The notes beneath the pieces are model-generated. The model was not told where the DNA came from. It was given only the letters and a program-made list of their open reading frames with translations, and ran no database searches. A DNA stretch of 64,000 nt. It comes from Zoroaster sp. YZ-2022. Taxonomy: Eukaryota; Echinodermata; Asteroidea; Forcipulatida; Zoroasteridae. This document shows positions 52,801 to 64,000 of this stretch, piece by piece (the stretch's first letter is position 1; every line of letters begins with the position of its first letter). The stretch covers positions 1,017,071 to 1,081,070 of the forward strand of contig JAQQFT010000023.1 of the NCBI GenBank assembly GCA_029582265.1. Reading direction: 5' to 3'. A program made the position numbers and the translations under genes.

Positions 52801-55800
52801 AGAGGGCTGGTGTCCATGGAGGCCGCCGTTTACGTACAATTTCTCTTCAACTAAAGATAGTTTGAAAGGGAAGAACCTAAGCTTTAATTTAGATATAAAA
52901 TTATCGGCCTTCCTTGAAAACTTTAAAGTTATTCTCAACCATAGAAATCTTTTGTGTAATACTGTATAGGTTGTAATGTTTGCGGTGAAACCGCATACAA
53001 GCTGGGACAGTATTTTACAGAGGGTTAAGTGTCCATGGAGGCCGTTTAAGGCAATGATTTTTTTCCCAATTCAAATGTATGGTGTTTTCTGAAAGGAAGA
53101 ACCTAAGCTTTAATTTAGATATAAAATTATCGGCCTCCTTGAAAACTTTAAAAGTTATTCCCAACCATAGAAATCTTTTTTTTGTAATACTGTATAGTGC
53201 TGTATTGTTGCGGTGAAACCGCACGCAAGTTGGACGGTATTTTACTGAGGCCTCATGTCCATGGAGGCCGTTTAAGGTACGAAAAATTATCCAAATTAAA
53301 ACGTATGGTGTTTTTCAGTGAAGAACCTGAAGCTTTAATTTTCATATAAATGATCGGCCTTGAAAACTTTTCTGTTATTTCCAACCCTAGAAATGTTTTT
53401 TTGTAACACTGTATAGTGCTGTATTGTTTGCGGTGAAACCGCATACAAGATTGATTTGTATTTTAGAGAGGCTAAGTGTCCATAGACCGTTGCTTAGGTA
53501 CGACAAAATTCCCAAATTAAAAGTATGCTGTTTTTCTGAAAGGAAGAACTAAGCTTTAATTTAGATATAAATTATCAGCCTCCCTTGAAAACTTTAAAAG
53601 TTATTCCCATCCCTATAAATGTTTTTTTTGTAACACTGTATAGTGCTGTATATTGTTTCCGGTGAAGCCGTATGCAAGTTGACGGTATTTTACAGAGGGC
53701 TAAGTGTCCATGAAGGCCGTTTAAGGTACGAAATAATTATCCAAATTCAAATGTATGGTGTTTTTCTGAAAGGGGAGAACCTACGCTTTAATTTAGATAT
53801 AAAATTATCGGCCTCCCTTGAAAACTTTAAAAGTTATTCCCAACCATAGAAATGTTTTGTGTCACTGTATAGTGCTGTAATGTTTGCGGTGAAACCGCAT
53901 GGAAGTTGACTGTATTTTACAGAGGTTAAGTGTCCATGGAGGCCGTTTATACGAATAATTATCCAAATTCAAATGTATGTGTGTTTTCTGAAAAGGAACC
54001 TAAGCTTTAATTTTAGATTATAAAAATTATCGGCCTCGCTTGAAAATCTTTAAAGTTTTCCCAACCAGAGAAATGTTTTTCTTTGTAACACTGTATAGTG
54101 CTCTATTGTTTGCGGTGAAACCGCATGGAAGTTGACGGTATTTTACAGAGGGCTAAGTGTCCATGGACGCCGTTTAAGGTACGGAATAATTATCCAAATT
54201 CAAAAGTATGGTGTTTTTCTGAAAGGGGAGAACCTAAGCTTTAATTTAGATATAAAATTATCGGCCTCCTTGAAAACTTTCAAAAGTTATTCCCAACCCT
54301 AGAAATCTTTTTTTGTAACACTGTATAGTGCCTCTATTGTTATGCAGTGAAACACCGCATGCAAGTTGACGGTATTTTACAAAAGGAGGGCTAGTGTCCA
54401 TGGAGGCCGTTTAAGGTACGGAATAATTATCCAAAATTCAAATGTATGGTGTTTTTCAGAAAGGGGAGAACCTAGCTTTTAATTTAGATATAAAATTATC
54501 GGCCTCCCTTGAAAACTTTAAAGTTATTCCCAACTATAGAATGTTTTATTTTTTGTAACACTGTATGAGTGCTGGTATTGTTTACAGGTGAAACCGCATA
54601 CAGAGATTGACAGTATTTTACAGAGGGCTAAGTGTCCCACGGAGGCCGATTTGGTACAGGTAGTAAAAAAAATTCCAAATTCAAAAGTATGGTGTTTTTC
54701 TGAGAAGGGAGAAACTAAGCTTTAATTTAGATATAAATTATCGGCCTCCTTGAAAACTTTAAAAGTTATTCCCAACCATAGAAATCTTTTTTTTGTAACA
54801 CTGTATAGTGCTGTAATGTTTGCGGTGAAACTCACATGCAAGTTGATTTGGTATTTTACAGAGGTTAAGTGTGTCCATGTGGAGGCCGTTTACAAGGTAC
54901 GGATTTTTTTTTCCAAATTCAAAATGTATGGTGTTTTTCTGAAAGGAAAGAACCACAAGCTTTAATTTAGATATAAAATTATCGGCCTCCTTGAAAACTT
55001 TAAAAGTTATTCCAACTCATAGAAATCTTTTTTTGTAATACTGTATAGTGCTGTATTGTTGCGGTGAAACCGCATACAAGTTGACAGTATTTTACTGAGC
55101 CCTAAGTGTCCATGGAGGCCGTTTAAGGTAAAAAAAATTTTCCAAATTAAAAGTATGGTGTTTTTCTGAAGGGAAGAACCCTGAAGCTTTTAATTTAGAT
55201 ATATAAAATGAAAGTCAACCTCCCTTAAAAACTTCTTTAAAAGTTATTTTCCAACCCTAGAAATGTTTTTTTGTAACACTGTTATAGTGGTGTATGTGTA
55301 TTGTTTTGCGGTGAAACCGCATACAAGTTGACAATGTGTTATTTTACAGAGGGCTAAGTGTCCACATGGACTACGTTTAAGGTACGACAAAAATTCCCCC
55401 AAATTTAAAAAGTATGCTGTTTTTCTGAAAGGGAAGAACCTAAGCTTTAATTTAGATATAAAATTATCAGCCTCCCTTGAAAACTTTAAAAGTTATTCCC
55501 ATCCTATAAATGTTTTTTGTAACACTGTATAGTGCTGTATATTGTTTGCTTCGGTGAAGCCGTATGCAAGTTGACAGTATTTTACAGAGGGCTAGAGTGT
55601 CCATGAAGGCCGTTTAAGGTACGAAATAATTATCCAAATTCAAATGTATGGTTTTTTTTCTGAAAGGGAGAACCTACGCTTTAATTTAGATATAAAATTA
55701 TCGGCCTCCCCTTGAAAACTTTAAAAGTTATTCCCTAACCATAGAAATCTTTTTTTTTTGTAACACTGTAGTAGTGCTCAGGCGTTTGCGGTGAAACCGC

Positions 55801-55908
55801 ATGGAAGATTGACAGTATTTTACAGAGGGCTAAAGGTGTCCATGGAGCCGTTTACAAAAATTGGAATACCAGATAATTGTCCAAATTCAAATGTATATGG
55901 TGTTTTCT
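49900..55908 (+). repeat. Indel-rich satellite segment next to the gap
   Basis: Monomers keep their order of landmarks but carry many one- to several-base gains and losses, worst from about 52.7 kb onward (for example 52801-52860, 54541-54660, 55301-55400 and 55741-55908). The pattern of frequent short indels with recognisable blocks between them, worsening up to a gap, fits a poorly supported contig end. Real decay at an array edge is the alternative. Confidence 0.75.
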
Positions 55909-56408
55909 NNNNNNNNNNNNNNNNNNNNNNNNNNNNNNNNNNNNNNNNNNNNNNNNNNNNNNNNNNNNNNNNNNNNNNNNNNNNNNNNNNNNNNNNNNNN
56001 NNNNNNNNNNNNNNNNNNNNNNNNNNNNNNNNNNNNNNNNNNNNNNNNNNNNNNNNNNNNNNNNNNNNNNNNNNNNNNNNNNNNNNNNNNNNNNNNNNNN
56101 NNNNNNNNNNNNNNNNNNNNNNNNNNNNNNNNNNNNNNNNNNNNNNNNNNNNNNNNNNNNNNNNNNNNNNNNNNNNNNNNNNNNNNNNNNNNNNNNNNNN
56201 NNNNNNNNNNNNNNNNNNNNNNNNNNNNNNNNNNNNNNNNNNNNNNNNNNNNNNNNNNNNNNNNNNNNNNNNNNNNNNNNNNNNNNNNNNNNNNNNNNNN
56301 NNNNNNNNNNNNNNNNNNNNNNNNNNNNNNNNNNNNNNNNNNNNNNNNNNNNNNNNNNNNNNNNNNNNNNNNNNNNNNNNNNNNNNNNNNNNNNNNNNNN
56401 NNNNNNNN
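55909..56408. other. Assembly gap (500 N)
   Basis: Exactly 500 undetermined bases, a round number that suggests a placeholder of unknown true size. Satellite lies on both sides in opposite orientations. Any reading frame spanning it is meaningless. Confidence 0.99.
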
Positions 56409-59400
56409 GTTTTTAAACGCCTCCTGACACTAGCCCTCTGTAAAATACCGTCAACTTGCATTCGGTTTCACCGCAAACAATACAACACTATACAGTGTTA
56501 CAAAAAAAAAAACATTTCTATAGGGTTGGGAATAACTTTTAAAGTTTTCAGGGAAGGCCGATAATTTTATATCTAAATTAAAAGCTTGGTTCTCCCTTTC
56601 AGAAAACACCATACTTTTGAATTTGGATAATTATTTCGTACCTTAAACGGCCTCCATGGACACTTAGCCCTCTGTAAAATACCGTCAACTTGCATGCGGT
56701 TTCACCGCAAACAATACAGCACTATACAGTGTTACAAAAAAAGCATTTCTGTGGTTGGGAATAACTTTTAAAGTTTTCAAGGGAGGCCGATAATTTTATA
56801 TCTAAATTAAAGCTTAGGTTCTTCCCCTTTCAGAAAAACACCATACTTTTGAATTTGGATAATTTTTCGTACCTTAAACGGCCTCCATGGACACTAGCCC
56901 TCTGTAAAATACCGTCAACTTGCATGCGGTTTCACCGCAAACAATGCAGCACTATACAGTGTTACACACACAAAAATTTCTATGGTTGGGAATAACTTTT
57001 AAAGTTTTCAAGGAGGCCGATAATGTTATATCTAAATTAAAGCTTAGGTTCTCCCCTTTCAGAAAAACACCATACTTTTGAATTTGGATAATTATTTCGT
57101 ACCTTAAACGGCCTCCATGGACAAAGCCCTCTGTAAAATACCGTCAACTTGCATGCGGTTTCACCGCAAACAATACAGCACTATACAGTGTTAGAAAAAA
57201 AAGATTTCTATGGTTGGGAATAACTTTTAAAGTTTTCAAAGGAGGCCGATAATTTTATATCTAAATTAAAGCTTAGGTTCTCCCCTTTCAGAAAAACACC
57301 ATACTTTTGAATTTGGATAATTTTTTCGTACCTTAAACGGCCTCCATGGACACTTAGCCCTCTGTAAAATACCGTCAACTTGCATGCGGTTTCACCGCAA
57401 ACAATACAGCACTATACAGTGTTACAAAAAAAAACATTTCTATGGTTGGGAATAACTTTTAAAGTTTTCAAGGAAGGCCGATAATTTTATATCTAAATTA
57501 AAGCTTAGGTTCTCCCCTTTCAGAAAAACACCATACTTTTGAATTTGGATAATTTTTCGTACCTTAAACGGCCTCCATGGACACTTAGCCCTCTGTAAAA
57601 TACCGTCAACTTGCATGCGGTTTCACCGCAAACAATACAGCACTATACATTGTTTCAACAAAACATTCTATGGTTTGAATAACTTTTAAAGTTTTCAATG
57701 GAGGCCGATAATTTTATATCTAAATTAAAGCTTAGGTTCTCCCCTTTCAGAAAAACACCATACATTTGAATTTGGATAATTATTTCGTACCTTAAACGGC
57801 CTCCATGGACACTTAGCCCTCTGTAAAATACCGTCAACTTGCATGCGGTTTCACCGCAAACAATACAGCACTATACAGTTTTACAAAAAAAAACATTTCT
57901 ATGGTTGGGAATAACTTTTAAAGTTTTCAATGGCGGCCGATAATTTTACATCTAAATTAAAGCTTAGGTTCTCCCCTTTCAGAAAAACACCATACTTTTG
58001 AATTTGGATAATTTTTTCGTACCTTAAACGGCCTCCATGGACACTTAGCCCTCTGTAAAATACCGTCAACTTCCATGCGGTTTCACCGCAAACAATACAG
58101 CACTATACAGTGTTACAAAAAAACATTTCTATGGTTGGGAATAACTTTTAAAGTTTTCAAGGGAGGCCGATAATTTTATATCTAAATTAAAGCTTAGGTT
58201 CTCCCCTTTCAGAAAAAACACCATACTTTTGAATTTGGATAATTATTTCGTACCTTAAACTTGGCCTCCATGGACATAGCCCTCTGTAAAATACCGTCAA
58301 CTTGCATGCGGTTTCACCGCAAACAATACAACACTATACAGTGTTACAAAAAAAAATTTCTATGGTTGGGAATAACTTTTAAAGTTTTCAAGGGAGGCCG
58401 ATAATTTTATATCTAAATTAAAGCTTAGGTTCTCCCTTTCAGAAAAACACCATACTTTTGAATTTGGATAATTATTTCGTACCTTAAACGGCCTCCATGG
58501 ACACTTAGCCCTCTGTAAAATACCGTCAACTTGCATGCGGTTTCACCGCAAACAATACAGCACTATACAGTGTTACAAAAAAAAAATTTCTATGGTTGGG
58601 AATAACTTTTAAAGTTTTCAAGGGAGGCCGATAATTTTATATCTAAATTAAAGCTTAGGTTCTCCCCTTTCAGAAAAACACCATACTTTTGAATTTGGAT
58701 AATTTGTTCGTACCTTAAACGGCCTCCATGGACATAGCCCTCTGTAAAATTCCGTCAACTTGCATGCGGTTTCACCGCAAACAATACAGCACTATACAGT
58801 GTTACAAAAAAAACATTTCTAGGGTTGGGAATAACTTTTAAAGTTTTCAAGGGAGGCCGATAATTTTATATCTAAATTAAAGCTTAGGTTCGCCCATTTC
58901 AGAAAAACACCATACTTTTGAATTTGGATAATTTTTCGTACCTTAAACGGCCTCCATGGACATAGCCCTCTGTAAAATACCGTCAACTTGCATGCGGTTT
59001 CACCGCAAACATTACAACACTATACAGTGTTACAAAAAAAGATTTCTATGGTTGGGAATAACTTTTAAAGTTTTCAAGGAGGCCGATAATTTTATATCTA
59101 AATTAAAAGCTTAGGTTCTCCCTTTCAGAAAAACACCATACATTTGAATTTGGATAATTATTTCGTACCTTAAACGGCCTCCATGGACACTTAGCCCTCT
59201 GTAAAATACCGTCAACTTGCATGCGGTTTCACCGCAAACAATATACAACACTATACAGTGTTACAAAAAACATTTCTAGGGTTGGGAATAACTTTTAAAG
59301 TTTTCAAGGAGGCCGATAATTTTATATCTAAATTAAAGCTTAGGTTCTCCCTTTCAGAAAAACACCATACTTTTGAATTTGGATAATTTTTTCGTACCTT

Positions 59401-62400
59401 AAACGGCCTCCATGGACATAGCCCTCTGTAAAATACCGTCAACTTGCATGCGGTTTCACCGCAAACAATACAACACTATACAGTGTTACAAAAAAAAACA
59501 TTTCTATGGTTGGGGAATAACTTTTAAAAGTTTCAAAGGGAGGCCGATAATTTTATATCTAAATTAAAGCTTAGGTTCTTCCCTTTCAGAAAAACACCAT
59601 ACTTTTGAATTTGGAAAAAATTTCGTACCTTAAACGGCCTCCATGGACACTTAGCCCTCTGTAAAAATACCGTCAACTTGCATGCGGTTTCACCGCAAAC
59701 AATTACAACACTATACAGTGTTACAAAAAAACATTTCTATGGTTGGGAATAACTTTTAAAGTTTTCAAAGGGAGGCCGATAATTTTATATCTAAATTAAA
59801 AGCTTAGGTTCTCCTCTTTCAGAAAAACACCATACTTTTGAATTTGGATAATTATTTCGTAGCTTAAACGGCCTCCATGGACACTTAGCCCTCTGTAAAA
59901 TACCGTCAACTTGCATGCGGTTTCACCGCAAACAATACAGCACTATACAGTCTTACAAAAAAAAAGCATTTCTATGGTTGGGAATAACTTTTAAAGTTTT
60001 CAAGGGAGGCCGATAATTTTATATCTAAATTAAAGCTTAGGTTCTCCCCTTTCAGAAAAACACCATACTTTTGAATTTGGATAATTATTTCGTACCTTAA
60101 ACGGCCTCCATGGACACATAGCCCTCTGTAAAATACCGTCAACTTGCATGCGCTTTCACCGCAAACTATACAGTGTTACAAAAAAAAACATTTCTATGGT
60201 TGGGAATAACTTTTAAAGTTTTCAAGGGAGGCCGATAATTTTATATCTAAATTAAAGCTTAGGTTCTCCCCTTTCAGAAAAAACACCATACTTTTGAATT
60301 TGGATAATTATTTCGTACCTTAAACGGCCTCCATGGACACTTAGCCCTCTGTAAAATACGGTCAACTTGCATGCGGTTTCACCGCAAACAATATAGCACT
60401 ATACAGTGTTACAAAAAAAAAACATTTCTATGGTTGGGAATAACTTTTAAAGTTTTCAAGGGAGGCCGATAATTTTATATCTAAATTAAAGCTTAGGTTC
60501 TTCCCTTTCAGACAAACACCATACTTTTTGAATTTGGATAATTTTTTCGGTACTTAAACGGCCTCCATGGACACTTAGCCCTCTGTAAAATACCGTCAAC
60601 TTGCATGCGGTTTCACCGCAAACAATACAACACTATACAGTGTTACAAAAAAACATTTCTATGGTTGGGAATAACTTTTAAAGTTTTCAAGGAGGCCGAT
60701 AATTTTATATCTAAATTAAAGCTTAGGTTCTCCCTTTCAGAAAAACACCATACTTTTGAATTTTGATAATTATTTCGTACCTTAAACGGCCTCCATGGAC
60801 ACCTAGACCTCTGTAAAATACCGTCAACTTCCATGCGGTTTCAACGCAAACATATACAACACTATACAGTGTTACAAAAAAAACATTTCTCGGGTTGGGA
60901 ATAACTTTTAAAGTTTTCAAGGGAGGCCGATAATTTATATCCAAATTAAAGCTTAGGTTCTCCTTTCAGAAAAACACCATACTTTTGAATTTGGAATATT
61001 TTTTCGTAACTTAAAAGGCCTCCAATGACACAAAGCCCTCTCTAAAATACCGTCAACTTGCATGCGGTTTCACCGCAAACAATACAGCACTATACAGTGT
61101 TACAAAAAAAACATTTCTAGGGTTGGGAATAACTTTTAAAGTTTTCAAGGGAAGCCGATAATTTTATATCTAAATTAAAGCTTAGGTTCTTCCCTTTCAG
61201 AAAAACACCATACTTTTGAATTTGGATAATTTTTTCGTACCTTAAACGGCCTCCATGGACACTTAGCCCTCTGTAAAATACCGTCAACTTGCATGCGGTT
61301 TCACCGCAAACAATACAACACTATACAGTGTTACAAAAAAAGATTTCTATGGTTGGGAATAACTTTTAAAGTTTTCAAGGAGGCCGATAATTTTATATCT
61401 AAATTAAAGCTTAGGTTCTCCCTTTCAGAAAAACACCATACATTTGAATTTGGATAATTATTTCGTACCTTAAACGGCCTCCATGGACATAGCCCTCTGT
61501 AAAATACCGTCAACTTGCATGCGGTTTCACCGCAAACAATACAGCACTATACAGTGTTACAAAAAAAAACATTTCTATGGTTGGGAATAACTTTTAAAGT
61601 TTTCAAGGGAGGCCGATAATTTTATATCTAAATTAAAGCTTAGGTTCTTCCCTTTCAGAAAAACACCATACTTTTGAATTTGGATAATTATTTCGTACCT
61701 TAAACGGCCTCCATGGACACAGCCCTCTGTAAAATACCGTCAACTTGCATGCGGTTTCACCGCAAACAATACAGCACTATACAGTGTTAGAAAAAAAAGA
61801 TTTCTATGGTTGGGAATAACTTTTAAAGTTTTCAAAGGAGGCCGATAATTTTATATCTAAATTAAAGCTTAGGTTCTCCCCTTTCAGAAAAACACCATAC
61901 ATTTGAATTTGGATAATTATTTCGTACCTTAAACGGCCTCCATGGACACTTAGCCCTCTGTAAAATACCGTCAACTTGCATGCGGTTTCACCGCAAACAA
62001 TACAGCACTATACAGTGTTACAAAAAAAAACATTTCTATGGTTGGGAATAACTTTTAAAGTTTTCAAGGGAGGCCGATAATTTTATATCTAAATTAAAGC
62101 TTAGGTTCTTCCCTTTCAGAAAAACACCATACTTTTGAATTTGGAAAATTGTTTCGTACCTTAAACGGCCTCCATGGACACTTAGCCCTCTGTAAAATAC
62201 CGTCAACTTCCATGCGGTTTCACCGCAAACATTACAACACTATTCAGTGTTACAAATAAAAAGATTTCTATGGTTGGGAATAACTTTTAAAGTTTTCAAG
62301 GGAGGCCGATAATTGTATATCTAAATTAAAGCTTAGGTTCTCCCCTTTCAGAAAAACACCACACATTTGAATTTGGATAATTATTTCGTACCTTAAACGG

Positions 62401-64000
62401 CCTCCATGGACATAGCCCTCTGTAAAATACCGTCAACTTGCATGCGGTTTCACCGCAAACAATATACAACACTATACAGTGTTACAAAAAACATTTCTAT
62501 GGTTGGGAATAACTTTTAAAGTTTTCAAGGAGGCCGATAATTTTATATCTAAATTAAAGCTGAGGTTCTCCCCTTTCAGAAAAACACCATACTTTTGAAT
62601 TTGGATAATTTTTTCGTACCTTAAACGGCCTCCATTGACACTTAGCCCTCTGTAAAATACCGTCAACTTCCATGCGGTTTCACCGCAAACATTACAGCAC
62701 TATACAGTGTTACAAAAAAAAGATTTCTATGGTTGGGAATAACTTTTAAAGTTTTCAAGGGAGGCCGATAATTTTATATCTAAATTAAAGCTTAGGTTCT
62801 CCCCTTTCAGAAAAACACCATACCTTTGAATTTGGATAATTATTTCGTACCTTAAACGGCCTCCATGGACACTTAGCCCTCTGTAAAATACCGTCAACTT
62901 GCATGCGGTTTCACCGCAAACAATACAGCACTATACAGTGTTACAAAAAAAAAACATTTCTATGGTTGGGAATAACTTTTAAAGTTTTCAAGGAAGGCCG
63001 ATAATTTTATATCTAAATTAAAGCTTAGGTTCTTCCCTTTCAGAAAAACACCATACATTTGAATTTGGATAATTATTTCGTACCTTAAACGGCCTCCATG
63101 GACACTTAGCCCTCTGTAAAATACCGTCAACTTGCATACGGTTTCACCGGAAACAATATACAGCACTATACAGTGTTACAAAAAAACATTTCTAGGGTTG
63201 GGAATAACTTTTAAAGTTTTCAAGGGAGGCCAATAATTTTATATCTAAATTAAAGCTTAGGTTCTCCCCTTTCAGACAAACACCATACTTTTGAATTTGG
63301 ATAATTATTTCGTACCTTAAACGGCCTCCATGGACACTTAGCCCTCTCTAAAATACCGTCAGCTTGCATGCGGTTTCACCGCAAACAATACAGCACTATA
63401 CAGTGTTACAAAAAAAACATTTCTAGGGTTGGAAATAACTTTTAAAGTTTTCAAGGGAGGCCGATAATGTTATATCTAAATTAAAGCTTAGGTTCTTCCC
63501 TTTCAGAAAAACACCATACTTTTGAATTTGGAAAATAAATTCGTACCTTAAACGGCCTCCATGGACAAGTAGCCAACTGTAAAAAACCGACAACTAGCAA
63601 GCGGTATCACCGCAAACAATACATCACTATACAGTGTTACAAAAAAAACATTTCTAGGGTTGGGAATAACTTTTAAAGTTTTCAAGGGAGGCCGATAATT
63701 TTATATCTAAATTAAAGCTTAGGTTCTTCCCTTTCAGAAAAACACCATACTTTTGAATTTGGAATTTTTTTTCGTACCTTAAACGGCCTCCATGGACACT
63801 TAGCCCTCTGTAAAATACCGTCAACTTGCATGCGGTTTCACCGCAAACAATACAGCACTATACAGTGTTACAAAAAAAAGCATTTCTATGGTTGGGAATA
63901 ACTTTTAAAGTTTTCAAGGGAGGCCGATAATTTTATATCTAAATTAAAGCTTAGGTTCTTCCCTTTCAGAAAAACACCATACTTTTGAATTTGGAAAATA
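56409..64000 (-). repeat. Tandem satellite array, reverse orientation
   Basis: About 33 copies of the same ~230-bp monomer on the minus strand, running to the window end. Landmarks appear in reverse complement: GGCCTCCATGGAC, TGCGGTTTCACCGCA, CAGTGTTACAAAAAA and GGTTGGGAATAAC. Variants of the 44-56 kb subfamily are present, such as the reverse complement of GGGAAGAACC and, near 63130-63165, of TATATTGTTTCCGGTGAAACCGTATG. No gene is supported. Confidence 0.97.

Larger units (their letters stand above)
44213..55908 (+). repeat. Tandem satellite array, forward orientation, right of transposon
   Basis: These are the same ~230-bp monomers in the same orientation as 1-40677, about 50 copies. The first units resemble those left of the transposon. 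From about 45.3 kb a subfamily dominates with TATATTGTTTCCGGTGAAACCG in place of TATTGTTTGCGGTGAAACCG, plus GGGAAGAACC, CCATTGAGGCC and CCCTATAAATG variants. Small indels become frequent from about 49.9 kb up to the gap. No gene is supported. Confidence 0.97.

Noticed and set aside
55791..56564. Long reading frames across the gap
   Set aside because: They exist only because N codons are not stops; the flanks are satellite.
782..63166. Many 60-110 aa reading frames in the satellite, often reading TVFYRGLSVHGGRLRYE or QVDGILQRAKCPWRPFKVR
   Set aside because: They are the same few frames of the repeated monomer, start at TTG/ATG of the repeat, end when indels or the non-multiple-of-three period shift the frame, and occur on both strands. 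No sign of protein-level constraint.
1..64000. rRNA, tRNA or 5S-derived satellite
   Set aside because: No A/B box arrangement, cloverleaf or rRNA core segment could be recognised in the monomer.

Overview
This window is eukaryotic, non-genic, heterochromatin-like DNA. Almost all of it is one AT-rich tandem satellite with a monomer of about 230 bp, interrupted by one DNA transposon and one 500-base assembly gap. There are no bacterial operons, no RNA genes and no host protein-coding genes that I can support. The transposon encodes a protein family that I recall from invertebrate and other metazoan genomes, so an animal, perhaps an aquatic invertebrate, is the best guess. The satellite sequence itself does not identify the species for me. 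Layout: 1-40677 is a head-to-tail satellite array of roughly 175 monomers. 40678-44212 is a 3.5-kb transposon inserted in a monomer, with ~545-bp terminal inverted repeats (TIRs) and an apparent 3-bp ATA target-site duplication. 44213-55908 is the same satellite in the same orientation, about 50 monomers. It contains a distinct subfamily with a visible higher-order period (about 1.39 and 2.78 kb) and becomes progressively indel-rich toward the gap. 55909-56408 is a run of N. 56409-64000 is the same satellite in the opposite orientation, about 33 monomers, carrying variants seen in the 45-56 kb subfamily. Transposon: its 2.4-kb interior holds a frameshifted gene whose 5' end is missing. The first segment resembles the C-terminal part of a metazoan transposase-like protein. 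The second carries the ordered motifs of a FEN1/XPG-type nuclease: an LDG aspartate, an EEAD motif, a DTD motif, then L-x-G-C-D followed by G-x-G-x-x-x-A. The last segment is a CXC-like cysteine cluster. Long TIRs, 3-bp duplication and an XPG-like module together suggest an Academ (AcademX-like) element. About ten frame breaks are present with no nonsense codon inside the implied reading path. Most look like the loss of one base from a homopolymer, and the satellite shows the same run-length noise. Many breaks may therefore be assembly errors rather than biological decay. Main cautions: the short ORFs in the satellite are not genes; the orientation flip at the gap may be a scaffold join; superfamily and organism assignments rest on motif recognition, not on a database search.
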